From contig JAHZKF010000100.1 in assembly GCA_022600575.1 (NCBI GenBank), positions 1 through 64,000 on the forward strand: a stretch of 64,000 bases of DNA, read 5' to 3'. How positions within the stretch are numbered: position 1 is the stretch's first letter; every line of letters starts with the position of its first letter. Origin of the DNA: Gammaproteobacteria bacterium (GTDB lineage: Bacteria; Pseudomonadota; Gammaproteobacteria; Legionellales; Legionellaceae). The notes under the pieces are model-generated. The model was given only the letters and a program-made list of their open reading frames with translations. It had not been told where the DNA came from and made no database searches. Below are positions 44,725-54,283 of this stretch, piece by piece. The position numbers were made by a program, and so were the translations under genes.

Positions 44725-46023
44725 ATGCCTAATATAAACTTTTCATTACATTTTTTAACCAAAGAGGTACTACTCGACCTTGCTCTCTCTCCAAATGATA
44801 TCATGGAAAATGAACAATGGAACTTTTCTGACAGATTAGAAAAACTACCTTATAAACAACTTTCATCTAGCTATACAAACCACACCTTTTTAAAAATAAA
44901 ATATCAAGCTTTATGTGCTGAACTCATTAAAAACGCTAAACAGTACGAAGAAGATAAACAAACAAACCATATCATCTCTATCTTAATGCTTACCCAATTA
45001 CTCGAACACATGCAACTTCATGGCACAGATGCAGAACTAACTGCGTTACAGCATACAGAAGCTATTTGTCGAAATCACTTACAAAAGCTTGGGATAACCG
45101 TTCCAAAATACCGTTTCAAACAAAAGCCTAAAGATATTTTAGATATAAATGAAGACACCATTAAAGCAACAACAACACAATTAGATTTTTGGCGATTAAT
45201 CATAAATCGCGGTCGTCGTGCTCTATTCTGGTCTATTCCTCTTATTAATAATTTTGATTATTACGGGCGCTTTGCAATCCCTTTAAACGATTTCTTACGA
45301 ACAGTTGTGCTCTTTCAAGCCTGTGTATTAATCCCTCGATTTATAACGAATATTTTGCATCTTTTTAAACACGCATGGTCACCAAATAAAAATGAACTAT
45401 GTTTATCTGCCTTAGAGCGCCATCAGATACGTCTTAACATGAATGGACGTTGGTCAGAAATTGCCTATGATTTTGGCTGGATAACAAATGGTCTATTAAA
45501 CGCGTTTGTACTTACAGGTTCATTAGCACCCTTTGCTATTTATACATCTATTTTATCATCTTCATACAATCTATTTTTACACACAACTCGTCTTTATGTA
45601 GAAGATAATCGATTCAAAAAACTTGAAGACTTTTATAAAAGAAAACGCTATCAATCTACATCAGACCAAGAAGCATTAAAGACATTTTTAGAACAACTAA
45701 GCCAACATCGAAAATACAATAAAAATGCACTTTCATTACGCGTTGCTGTCTCCATTGTTGTTGTCTCAACAGGTATCTTTACAACATGGATTGTATCCGC
45801 ACCTCTTATTCCCTTTATAGCTGCTATTTTTTCCGTTTTAGCAACCATTGCAGGAAAAATCATTCCTGCTTATTTACCTAAACAACAAGACAAATTAAAA
45901 GCATCAGATCTGAAACCTTCTTCACTTTTGAATCATACTTTATTTTCAAACAGACATCCCTCATCTCAAGCGCTTGCAGAACAAATAGTACCTGATGTAA
46001 CAGAAGAGGGCTTAGTGATATAA
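44725..46023 (+). CDS. Membrane protein of unknown family, tandem paralog B
   Basis: 432 residues, colinear with the gene 111 bp upstream and visibly about 70% identical by eye. Shared blocks include HTEAICR, PKDILD.NEDTIK, RGRR.LFWSI and KHAWSPNKNE, and both end with EEGLVI. The differences cluster in the N-terminal 40 residues and in the loop after the first helix. The ribosome-binding site is weaker (GAG). Recent tandem duplication; function unknown. Confidence 0.75.
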   Translation: MPNINFSLHFLTKEVLLDLALSPNDIMENEQWNFSDRLEKLPYKQLSSSYTNHTFLKIKYQALCAELIKNAKQYEEDKQTNHIISILMLTQLLEHMQLHGTDAELTALQHTEAICRNHLQKLGITVPKYRFKQKPKDILDINEDTIKATTTQLDFWRLIINRGRRALFWSIPLINNFDYYGRFAIPLNDFLRTVVLFQACVLIPRFITNILHLFKHAWSPNKNELCLSALERHQIRLNMNGRWSEIAYDFGWITNGLLNAFVLTGSLAPFAIYTSILSSSYNLFLHTTRLYVEDNRFKKLEDFYKRKRYQSTSDQEALKTFLEQLSQHRKYNKNALSLRVAVSIVVVSTGIFTTWIVSAPLIPFIAAIFSVLATIAGKIIPAYLPKQQDKLKASDLKPSSLLNHTLFSNRHPSSQALAEQIVPDVTEEGLVI

Positions 46024-46051
46024 GCGTACGATAGACAATGAGGATAACCCC

Positions 46052-46879
46052 TTAAGCGTTATTTGAATGAGATGACGCTCTATAATCAAAATCTTGGACT
46101 AACTTATCAATAACCGCTTGATTTTCTGAATGCTCTGCTGCCTGTAAAACAAATTGCCCTGTTGGAACTAAGCCTTTATCAATGAGTAATTCAAACATTT
46201 TACCATCACTCGTAGAGGCTGCTACAGTTAAATGTTCTGGTGAAGCTTGTAGATGATGCTCGTCAAGAAGTGCTCTTAATACATCCACATTTTCTGATCG
46301 AATCGCATAACGAATAGCATTATAGGTCGGCTGACAAGCATTCGTAAAATAGGCTAACCCATCTCCCGCATACTGACCTGAAACAATCGCCATATTAAGT
46401 ACTTCAGTATCTATTTCAAACGCATGCTCAGCTGAAAGCATCTCAAAAACACGCTGTGAACCAAACAAAGCGGCTAGAATAGATAACTCTTTACACTCAT
46501 CATGCGTGTATTCTTTATCTGCCAAACGTGCTTCTAACAATACAATGTTATCATCCAAAACGGCAAGAAAAAGCTGATTAAAGCCAATCTTCTCAACAAA
46601 CAATAGCGTATGTATTGGTAAAAGAGAGCCCCTTGCAAGCTTATTAAAAAAGTATATTTTTTTATAAAGCGCCTCGTAATCATGAGTTAACCCCGTTAAA
46701 GCATCGGCATCAACTTTAAAATCTTCGACTAGACTATTATGCCAAAAATCTACAACATTACGCCAAAAACCAGGTTCTGCTCCACGCGCATTAAACCACC
46801 TGTCTTCAAGTCTTTGAATGGTTTGATTATCAAAAACTTCAGGCCAATCTGGACGGGCTGTGCTATCTTCGGCCATCAT
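46052..46879 (-). CDS. Ankyrin-repeat-like protein
   Basis: 275 residues. The N-terminal 90 residues (RPDWPEVFDNQTIQRLEDRWFNARGAEPGFWRNVVDFW) are unlike known domains. From about residue 100 there are degenerate ankyrin-like helix pairs: GFNQLFLAVLDDNIVLLEARLAD, AIRYAIRSENVDVLRALLDEHHL, LTVAASTSDGKMFELLIDKGL and FVLQAAEHSENQAVIDKLVQD. Such proteins are typical effectors in Legionella, Coxiella and Anaplasma, where they bind host proteins. A good GAGG precedes the ATG at 46879. It lies immediately downstream of the FAD gene. Confidence 0.75.
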   Translation of the reverse strand: MMAEDSTARPDWPEVFDNQTIQRLEDRWFNARGAEPGFWRNVVDFWHNSLVEDFKVDADALTGLTHDYEALYKKIYFFNKLARGSLLPIHTLLFVEKIGFNQLFLAVLDDNIVLLEARLADKEYTHDECKELSILAALFGSQRVFEMLSAEHAFEIDTEVLNMAIVSGQYAGDGLAYFTNACQPTYNAIRYAIRSENVDVLRALLDEHHLQASPEHLTVAASTSDGKMFELLIDKGLVPTGQFVLQAAEHSENQAVIDKLVQDFDYRASSHSNNA

Positions 46880-46912
46880 AATGACACCTCTTTCTTTAAA
46901 ATAAATAAGCTT

Positions 46913-48730
46913 TTAATTTCCTGTACTATCAGGTCCTTTTCTCGGTGTAGATGCTCCGTCATCACTTCTAATACTTACAACTACATCTTGAAAACGCTGA
47001 GATATACTACGCTTCTCTGTCAACCCAAGCAGATTCTCAGATAAACTTTTAAAATCATTATAAGCCCCTGTAACCTGGCGCCGCGTATTAGGATCAGGTA
47101 AAGCTGTAAAAAGCGCCTCTTCATTTGGATATTGAGCCAATATATCTTGATGAATTTCTGCTAACGCTTCAAGCATTTCTTGAACACGTATTTCCTGATA
47201 ACTAAACAAATCCTCTTCATAATGCGCATGGCTAAAAATAGCAATATAATCACTTTCCATCTCTCGTAAGTTTGTACATATATCCTGAATAAACTGAGGT
47301 GGATTTCTACCCTCCATCGAGGTCAACATCCCATTTACCCTTCCTATATATTCGTCTAAGGCTAATATTTCTGCTTTATGCTGTTTAAAAAGATCGCAAT
47401 TTTCTTTTGCTTCACCTTCTTTCTGGTTTCGTCCTGAAATCCAATTATTTTGCACTTCTGTAATATTATCTAAAACACGTCTGGTATCAGCATGATACCG
47501 CCCAATACGATCTTCCAAGCTAGAATCACTTCCACTACTGGTTAAGGTTGAGGCTTCACTCTCACTTTCTAAAAAAGTATTAAACGAAAGCACTTCTCTA
47601 ATACCTGTCTGAACACCTGTTCCTGTCGTATATAAAGGATTTTTACGTGCATCCCCCATAAAAAATATAACGCTTGTATCTTCCTCGGACGTCATATGGC
47701 CACAAGGCAAAACCGTTCTATTGATATCACCAAGTTCTATATCAAAAATCGATACAGATAATTGTTTTTGCTTTTTACCGAAAGCTGTACCCATATCACA
47801 CGAAATATCACTAACAGCCGATACATATTCATCTGGCATAGAGTCTCTCATAAGGGTACGTGCATATTCACGGGCCTTTTCACGCGGTAATTGTGGTGGC
47901 ATTTCTGCACCAATATAAACCACATCTTTTGTTGAGTAAATTTGAGAATAAGGACGTATGTGTCCCTCCCAGCCATAGTCTTCTTTAAGCTCTCTAAGAG
48001 AAGAAACACTGGCTACTTCTTCCTCGTGCATCAATTTTGCAATATCTTTTTGCCGATAACACATCTCAGGCGTGGTTTCTGCTGGAAGCTGAAACACAGC
48101 CACAACATGTTTTGTATGGTGTAATGGTTCTTGTGTTGCTTCAAAAGCAACTGTATCTGTGCCTAATGCATTCACAATACTTCGCTTAGCACCATCTGCG
48201 GCAACCAAATGTTTAAAGCTTAATGTAACGGTTTGAGCTGAGTTATCAGAGCTATAACAGGCATCATTACAGGAAAGTCCCTGTAGCGAAATCGTACTTT
48301 CATCCAAATCAATTTGAATACTGTCTGAAACTGCTTTTCCGGGCCTTATTTTTTCACTTTGAATAAGGTCATACTGTACACCTCGTTCATATTCTCTTAA
48401 GGCATCATAAAATAGTCTTTCTAGATCACCGGTAGTAATATAATATCCAGCCCCCCCGGTAGCTTCAGTCAAGGCTAAGTTAGCAATATATTCTTGCATG
48501 AGCTCGGACCCAACAATGTTTTGCATAAACTGAAAAACATCTTCTTCAATCCATAGAACTTGCTGCCTCATACCAAGCTCATCAATCCTATCTGCCACGA
48601 TGGCTACTTTTTCATCACTATCTTCGCACTCTTTTAGTGCACACAAAGCCGACAATAATCCAATAGGACCTGCTCCAATCACAACTGTATTATATCTAGA
48701 AGTCTCTGCCCTTTCTCGCCCTTCTTCCAT
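46913..48730 (-). CDS. FAD-dependent monooxygenase-like protein
   Basis: 605 residues from the ATG at 48730 with GGGGA six bases upstream. The N-terminal Rossmann motif is VVIGAGPIGLLSALCAL, followed by DELGMRQQVLWIEEDVF. The second FAD motif is FFMGDARKNPLYTTGTGVQTGIRE, so the flavin site looks intact. Residues 400-560 are helical (RRVLDNITEVQNNWISG, MEGRNPPQFIQDI). The layout (an FAD hydroxylase domain plus a helical extension) recalls MICAL/UbiH-type monooxygenases, but I cannot name a family. The end is basic and Ser/Pro-rich (STPRKGPDSTGN). Substrate unknown. Confidence 0.75.
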   Translation of the reverse strand: MEEGRERAETSRYNTVVIGAGPIGLLSALCALKECEDSDEKVAIVADRIDELGMRQQVLWIEEDVFQFMQNIVGSELMQEYIANLALTEATGGAGYYITTGDLERLFYDALREYERGVQYDLIQSEKIRPGKAVSDSIQIDLDESTISLQGLSCNDACYSSDNSAQTVTLSFKHLVAADGAKRSIVNALGTDTVAFEATQEPLHHTKHVVAVFQLPAETTPEMCYRQKDIAKLMHEEEVASVSSLRELKEDYGWEGHIRPYSQIYSTKDVVYIGAEMPPQLPREKAREYARTLMRDSMPDEYVSAVSDISCDMGTAFGKKQKQLSVSIFDIELGDINRTVLPCGHMTSEEDTSVIFFMGDARKNPLYTTGTGVQTGIREVLSFNTFLESESEASTLTSSGSDSSLEDRIGRYHADTRRVLDNITEVQNNWISGRNQKEGEAKENCDLFKQHKAEILALDEYIGRVNGMLTSMEGRNPPQFIQDICTNLREMESDYIAIFSHAHYEEDLFSYQEIRVQEMLEALAEIHQDILAQYPNEEALFTALPDPNTRRQVTGAYNDFKSLSENLLGLTEKRSISQRFQDVVVSIRSDDGASTPRKGPDSTGN

Positions 48731-48803
48731 CTTCAATCCCCAGCATCAATTATATATACAACTATAGACCTAAATGACCTATTTTCAACCTAATTGGTAA
48801 TCG

Positions 48804-48838
48804 GTGATGAGTGATGAGTGATGAGTGATGAGTGATGA
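48804..48838. repeat. Tandem 7-bp repeat (GTGATGA)x5
   Basis: Five perfect GTGATGA units plus one degenerate copy (GTGATTA) in the 117-bp gap upstream of the FAD gene, ending at the stop codon of the CaaX gene. A heptamer does not preserve frame, but here it would alter promoter or leader spacing by slippage. Confidence 0.85.
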
Positions 48839-48847
48839 GTGATTATG

Positions 48848-49831
48848 CTACATAATTGAACAACGACCTGGTGACTCTGTTTCAGCTAAATTGTTTGAGT
48901 GATTTAAATGAGATTCATCAGGTAGTGTAACCTGATTTTGAACAACAACAGCTTCTTCTTCGCTCTTCGTTTCTTCAGTCCAAAAAGACAAATCAGACAA
49001 AAACATACCTGCTGTTTCTTGCCCTCTCATCTCCAATACAAAAGTATCAAACCCCTCTTCATTTTCTAAAGAAAAATGGGGCTCTAAATCCCATCCTTGT
49101 CGCTTAAAAAAATCCTCCAACATCAGTTCAGCAGTAAATCCACTCAGTAAATTTCCCCCTTTTAAAATAGGGTGAAACATACAATCAGGCACGTAATCCC
49201 AAAAGTAACTGAGTATAAAAGCATCTTTAAAAGCGGGTAACTTAAGGCGCTGAATATATTTTCTATCCGTTTCACTTAGACAAGGCATCAATGATTGCAG
49301 TTTTCCATGTATTAAGACGTCATTTTTGGGAAAAATACTCTGTTTCAAAAAGAATGTTTCTGCTGCCTCTGCCAGATAAGGAATACCTATATAAAGCGTA
49401 AAATCTGTCCGAGAAACATTGTCTTTAAATGCTTGTAAAACACGAATTTGCTGCGTCGCATTAAACGCTGCGTTATCTAACAGCAATACATGCTTCACTT
49501 TTTTATGAGCTCGAAGATACTCAGAAATCCCTGAAGGACCGACCACAACTTTAGGGGGATGCACACCAGCTTGGGTGAATAATGGCAATATCTGCTCACT
49601 TAACCAAACATCATGCCCTTCTCTATGTGGTTCGTTCTCAGCAAGTAAGATGACATATGATTGTCTGTTTATTTTTTGAGAAAAATCAGCAACCATCATA
49701 CGTACTTGCGCAAAATACATCTCTTCTGAAACACATTCAGTATGATTTATGATTGTACGTGCAACTTGACGCAAGATTGGGGTTTTTTGACCTAAAACCC
49801 ATTCATCAAGTGCTACTTTATCAGGAAACAT
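48848..49831 (-). CDS. Unknown protein with a C-terminal CaaX box (CSIM)
   Basis: 327 residues. A central alpha/beta region contains SYVILLAENEPHREGHDVWLSEQIL, PPKVVVGPSGISEYL and KHVLLLDNAAFNATQQIRVLQAF. This recalls a phosphoribosyltransferase-like fold, but the match is only suggestive. A glutamate-rich stretch (TEETKSEEEAVVVQNQ) and a polar tail precede the last residues GRCSIM. CSIM fits the eukaryotic C-a-a-X prenylation box, with Met in the X position favouring farnesyltransferase, and human prelamin A ends the same way. No signal peptide or membrane helix is present. Bacteria do not prenylate such boxes, so the tail points to action in a host cell. Confidence 0.8.
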   Translation of the reverse strand: MFPDKVALDEWVLGQKTPILRQVARTIINHTECVSEEMYFAQVRMMVADFSQKINRQSYVILLAENEPHREGHDVWLSEQILPLFTQAGVHPPKVVVGPSGISEYLRAHKKVKHVLLLDNAAFNATQQIRVLQAFKDNVSRTDFTLYIGIPYLAEAAETFFLKQSIFPKNDVLIHGKLQSLMPCLSETDRKYIQRLKLPAFKDAFILSYFWDYVPDCMFHPILKGGNLLSGFTAELMLEDFFKRQGWDLEPHFSLENEEGFDTFVLEMRGQETAGMFLSDLSFWTEETKSEEEAVVVQNQVTLPDESHLNHSNNLAETESPGRCSIM

Positions 49832-49952
49832 ATAACAGCCTACATAATATTAAATTGGGGCATAGTAAATAAATTAGGTTTTAGGATCAATTCTATAAAA
49901 GCAGACAGATAAGAAAGAGACAGTTATACTCTTTTCATTTTAAGTAAACGCC

Positions 49953-50876
49953 ATGAATCCCACCCAAAATACCTTATTTGATTTACCTAACCTTTCTATC
50001 CTTAAAATACTGGGAGATAATGCAGCAGCTTTCCTGCAAGGCCAGCTCAGTTGTGATGTTGAAGCAGTAAGCCCACAACAAATGCGTCAAAGTGCTTTTT
50101 GTAATTTAAAAGGCCGCGTATTAGCCCTACCCGATGTTTTAAAGTTTAATGATATACTTCACTTGATTTTACCAACCAACTTACTCGAAAAAACAACAAG
50201 ATCGCTATCAAAAACCGCTGCTTTATCACGGGTTACCCTTGAGTCTGACACAAATTATCATATCCTTGGCTTTTATCTCAAAGACATAAACCAACCATTA
50301 CCCATTAAAGGCGCCTGGCCCACCGAAAAACAAGCTATTATCTCAACAGAAGATAGCTGTGCTTACCACCTTGGTGATGGTTTTTATATTGTACTTGTTC
50401 ATAGCCATCATCTAGATGCCATAAAAACACCTTTTATTAAACAAAATATATTTGAAGATCAGCACGCCTGGCATGCATTGAGATTGGCACACCATGAAAT
50501 ACACATTTATCCTGAGTCACGCGGATTATTTTTGCCGCATCGATTAGGATTACACACATCAGGGCACTTAAATTTTGATAAGGGATGCTACCGAGGCCAG
50601 GAAATCATTGCACGTACCCACTACCGAGCTAAACTTAAACATACGCTTAAAATATTTATCATAGAAACCTCTGAAAAACTGCAGCCTGGACTACGCATAA
50701 TGACCGAAGATAACACGCGAGAAATCGGCGAGTTAATCGATTTCTGCGCGCTAAAAAATAATCAATATTTGATTGCTGCAAGTATTTTACTCGAACATCC
50801 AAGTGTTACATGTTTTGAGACTCATAACACATCGGTACAATTACAACCTATGATGGCGTACTCAAGTTTGGCATAA
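49953..50876 (+). CDS. ygfZ: YgfZ folate-binding/GcvT-like Fe-S protein
   Basis: Tetrahydrofolate-binding protein required for full activity of some iron-sulfur enzymes. 307 residues. The hallmark FDKGCYRGQEIIARTHYRAKLKHTL contains the conserved cysteine in K-G-C-Y-x-G-Q-E. The N-terminal region FLQGQLSCDVEAV is also typical. Convergent with murG. Confidence 0.93.
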   Translation: MNPTQNTLFDLPNLSILKILGDNAAAFLQGQLSCDVEAVSPQQMRQSAFCNLKGRVLALPDVLKFNDILHLILPTNLLEKTTRSLSKTAALSRVTLESDTNYHILGFYLKDINQPLPIKGAWPTEKQAIISTEDSCAYHLGDGFYIVLVHSHHLDAIKTPFIKQNIFEDQHAWHALRLAHHEIHIYPESRGLFLPHRLGLHTSGHLNFDKGCYRGQEIIARTHYRAKLKHTLKIFIIETSEKLQPGLRIMTEDNTREIGELIDFCALKNNQYLIAASILLEHPSVTCFETHNTSVQLQPMMAYSSLA

Positions 50877-50884
50877 TGACTACT

Positions 50885-51964
50885 TTATTGAGTATTTTGT
50901 ATCGTTTCTTGTATCAAGTTAATCAAAACAGGCGTTGCTGATTCAATTTTAAGTGCCTTTATTTTTTCTATCACTGACTCGCGCTTCGCGTACACCGTTT
51001 CTAAAGCATCACTCACAGCTTTAGCACTTAAATCCTCCGTATCATCTAATACGCGACTAATCCCTTTTTTTTGAAAATAACGTGCATTATCAATTTGATC
51101 ACCGCGACTATATCGACGAGACAATGGGACTAAAACATGAGGCTTAGCTAATGCTAAAATTTCATACAATGAATTAGCGCCCGCCCGTGATAATATAACA
51201 TCACTTGCAGCTAAAAAGTCAGGTAAACTATCTGTTGCATATTCAAACTGACAATAATCCGAATGGCCTAATAGCGTTTCATCAACCTTACCTTTTCCGC
51301 ACAAATGAATCACATGAAAGCGCGCACATAATACGTCTAATTGCTCTCGAACACATCGGTTGAGTACCTGTGCGCCTTGGCTCCCTCCTATCACCAATAA
51401 ACAAGGTTTACTGCCATCAAATTCGCAATATTTTAAACCTGCTTCTCGGCTGCCTTCAAATAATTCAGGTCGAATGGGTGTTCCTGTGACCAACACTTTA
51501 TCTTGCTTTTTAAAGTAATCTTTACCCGCATCAAATGTAACGCAAATTTTGCTTACAAATGGAAAGCTCAAACGATTAGCAAGTCCTGGACTCAAATCTG
51601 ATTCATGCGCTATTACAGGAATACGATTAAGCCATGCACCCACCACAACGGGTAAAGCAACAAATCCGCCCTTAGAAAACACAAGCTTTGGTTTTAAACG
51701 ACGTAAAAGACAAGCTGACTGAAAAATACCAATCATCAAGTTAAACGGATCACAAATATTTTGCCAACTAAAATAACGACGTAGTTTTCCAGAACGAACG
51801 GCATGGTAAGGTATCTTTTTAGATGCAATGATTTGATGCTCAACACCTTTTTTTGAACCAATATAAGCGATTTCAAACCGAGAGGCCAAAGCGTCCATTA
51901 AAGCTAGATTAGGCGTCACATGGCCTGCGGTTCCCCCACCGGTAAATACCAACGTTGGTTTCAT
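50885..51964 (-). CDS. murG: MurG UDP-GlcNAc transferase
   Basis: Makes lipid II from lipid I at the inner face of the inner membrane. 359 residues. The N-terminal GGTAGHVTPNLAL glycine loop and GGSQGAQVLN in the C-terminal domain are diagnostic, together with SRAGANSLYEILALAKPHVLVPL (donor binding). Its start overlaps the nadC stop by 4 bp. It is away from the usual dcw cluster, next to nadC. Confidence 0.95.
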   Translation of the reverse strand: MKPTLVFTGGGTAGHVTPNLALMDALASRFEIAYIGSKKGVEHQIIASKKIPYHAVRSGKLRRYFSWQNICDPFNLMIGIFQSACLLRRLKPKLVFSKGGFVALPVVVGAWLNRIPVIAHESDLSPGLANRLSFPFVSKICVTFDAGKDYFKKQDKVLVTGTPIRPELFEGSREAGLKYCEFDGSKPCLLVIGGSQGAQVLNRCVREQLDVLCARFHVIHLCGKGKVDETLLGHSDYCQFEYATDSLPDFLAASDVILSRAGANSLYEILALAKPHVLVPLSRRYSRGDQIDNARYFQKKGISRVLDDTEDLSAKAVSDALETVYAKRESVIEKIKALKIESATPVLINLIQETIQNTQ

Positions 51965-52800
51965 GCCACCTCTTCTAATAATAAACTCAAATCAATCGCA
52001 CGGACTGATTTTGTCATTGCACCGACAGAAATATAATCCACACCTGTTTTAGCAACACTTGCGATATTTAATAAGCTAATACCACCTGACGCCTCTAAAA
52101 TAATCTTTTGAGCGCTATTGAGTGCAACCGCTTTTGTGAGCATTTCATTATCAAAATTATCCAGTAAAATTCTATCAGGAAGCGCTTTAAGCGCTTCTTT
52201 AAACTCATCTAAACTTTCAACTTCGACTTCAATCCACGATCCTTTACCAAGCTCACGAGCAGTGTGCACTGCTTTTTTGATAGAGCCACACGCCTTAATG
52301 TGATTTTCTTTGATTAATATCGCGTCATATAAACCTAAGCGATGATTAACCCCACCTCCACAAACCACTGCATACTTTTGCGCGACTCTTAAACCTGGTA
52401 ACGTTTTTCGAGTATCCAGTACTTGCGCTTTAGTACCTTGCAAACACACCACATAACGCCGTGTTTCAGTTGCAACCCCTGATAAAGTTTGTAAAAAATT
52501 AAGTGCTGCACGTTCTGCTGTCAAAATACTACGAACAGGACCTGTCAGTTTTGCTAACGTCATGGGCTTAGTTAAATAATCGCCTTCAGCAACTTGCCAT
52601 TCAATTTTAATATTTGGATCAACTGCTAAAAAAACCTGATTGACCCAGGGAATACCGCACATCACCATGGGTTCACGAGATAAAATAACAGCGTGCGTTA
52701 GTGTCTCTTCTGAAATTAAATCAACTGTAATATCACCCGAACCAATATCTTCTTTTAAGGCGCGCGTTACATCATCAAGTACTCGGGCTACATCAAGCAT
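51961..52800 (-). CDS. nadC: Nicotinate-nucleotide pyrophosphorylase (QPRTase)
   Basis: Makes nicotinate mononucleotide from quinolinate and PRPP in NAD synthesis. 279 residues, standard. Motifs include DIGSGDITVDLI, DTRKTLPGLRVAQKYAVVCGGGVNHRLGLYDAILIKENH and EVEVESLDEFKEAL, typical of NadC. Overlaps the antiporter gene by 8 bp and murG by 4 bp. nadB lies about 5 kb away on the other strand. Confidence 0.96.
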   Translation of the reverse strand: MLDVARVLDDVTRALKEDIGSGDITVDLISEETLTHAVILSREPMVMCGIPWVNQVFLAVDPNIKIEWQVAEGDYLTKPMTLAKLTGPVRSILTAERAALNFLQTLSGVATETRRYVVCLQGTKAQVLDTRKTLPGLRVAQKYAVVCGGGVNHRLGLYDAILIKENHIKACGSIKKAVHTARELGKGSWIEVEVESLDEFKEALKALPDRILLDNFDNEMLTKAVALNSAQKIILEASGGISLLNIASVAKTGVDYISVGAMTKSVRAIDLSLLLEEVA

Positions 52801-54283
52801 GCGTTGCCTTTTTAGGTTTTACAGTCGATTTTACAGGATGATGCTTAGCATAACGCCGTTTTAACCAAGGAGGCGCCATAAATGTTGTAATAATAACCAT
52901 CAAAATAATTGCAGAAAAAAGTTCATCAGAAAGAACACCTAGTGTGCGTCCAATTGAAGCAAACACAAGCCCTACTTCTCCTCTTGGTAACATACCAATA
53001 CCGATTAATAAACGATCATCTTTTTTAGCCCCTCCAACCCCACTCACAAGCTTTCCAAGCACTGCCGCAAGTGTTAATCCTGCCGAAATTAAAAGCACAT
53101 GCCAATCCAAAAAGGCTTCAAGCTTGACTTGAATCCCAATCAACATAAAAAATAAAGGCGCTAAAAGTGACTCAAGCGGTGCCACTAACTCTCTAATTTG
53201 TGTGTCACGCTTTCCTTCAAACGCATGTCCATCAAAAAAACCATCATGAATAATCAATCCTGCTGCAAAGGCACCAATAATACTTGCCAATTGAACAACG
53301 GTTGCAAGCCATGCAAGTGACATCACAAACACAAAAGAAATCACAAGCTTTGATTCCCAAGGCTCTAAAAACTGGAATAATCCAACCATCCGACGCAGAG
53401 CCCATGGCCCCATCAGCAATACACCTGTAAAAAAAAGAATAACTTGAATCAACACCCGTCCAAGCGTTGGTAAATCAACAATGCCAGTTAATACAACACT
53501 GCTCACCATTGCCAAAATAATCAGACCCAGCACATCGTCAATCATGGCAGCACCCAAAATCGTTTTAGCTTCTCGGGTTTTTAATTTTTTTAATTCCTTT
53601 AACACACGCGCAGTAATACCAACACTGGTTGCAGATAAAGTCGCCGCTAAAAATAAATCCGTTTTAAGAGATGCACTTGGAACCAAGAGTAGTGTCACTA
53701 GAAACCCACAAATAATAGGTGCTAACACGCCAAGCAAAGCAACACGAATAGACTCTTGCCCTGTATGTTTTATTTCATCAATTGACGTTTCCAAACCCAC
53801 CATAAACAATAAAAAAATAACCCCATAGCGTGAAAAACTATCAACAACATACGCAACACGAATTAAATCCATACCTTCTTTGCTTTGCAAAACAGCAGTC
53901 ACTTGCTTTGCTTCTGGAACCGGCAGTGCTGTATACACGGCTTTTGCAACAGAAGAGCCTAACAAGACATCTCCCATAATATCAAAAATAGCCCCCCCTT
54001 CACGGAGTACAACAGCAAGCGGTAAACCAAAGAAATAACACAAATTACCGATCAAAACGCCCATCAATAATTCACCCAAAACACCGGGCTGATTTAAAAT
54101 CTGTGCGGCATAACGCCCCATAACACCAAAGAAAAAAATCAAAGTAACCCAGAGCACCACCGATGCGACTGGGTCAGAATGTCCGCTTGTACCACTTGCA
54201 AAAGCAAATTTTGGCACAAACAAACACCCAAGTAATAACAGAAAAACTAAAAAAACGAGTCGCCGTTTCATGAGGTCACTCAT
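52793..54283 (-). CDS. Cation:proton antiporter (CPA2/NapA-like)
   Basis: Inner-membrane antiporter, 496 residues, about 12-13 helices after an N-terminal signal-like helix ([22 protein letters not shown]). Motifs: [58 protein letters not shown] and [12 protein letters not shown] (adjacent aspartates). The end is [17 protein letters not shown], typical of the family. There is no RCK domain. The ATG overlaps the ppsA stop (4 bp); an internal ATG four codons on could also serve. The second such antiporter in this window. Confidence 0.9.
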   Translation of the reverse strand: MSDLMKRRLVFLVFLLLLGCLFVPKFAFASGTSGHSDPVASVVLWVTLIFFFGVMGRYAAQILNQPGVLGELLMGVLIGNLCYFFGLPLAVVLREGGAIFDIMGDVLLGSSVAKAVYTALPVPEAKQVTAVLQSKEGMDLIRVAYVVDSFSRYGVIFLLFMVGLETSIDEIKHTGQESIRVALLGVLAPIICGFLVTLLLVPSASLKTDLFLAATLSATSVGITARVLKELKKLKTREAKTILGAAMIDDVLGLIILAMVSSVVLTGIVDLPTLGRVLIQVILFFTGVLLMGPWALRRMVGLFQFLEPWESKLVISFVFVMSLAWLATVVQLASIIGAFAAGLIIHDGFFDGHAFEGKRDTQIRELVAPLESLLAPLFFMLIGIQVKLEAFLDWHVLLISAGLTLAAVLGKLVSGVGGAKKDDRLLIGIGMLPRGEVGLVFASIGRTLGVLSDELFSAIILMVIITTFMAPPWLKRRYAKHHPVKSTVKPKKATHA

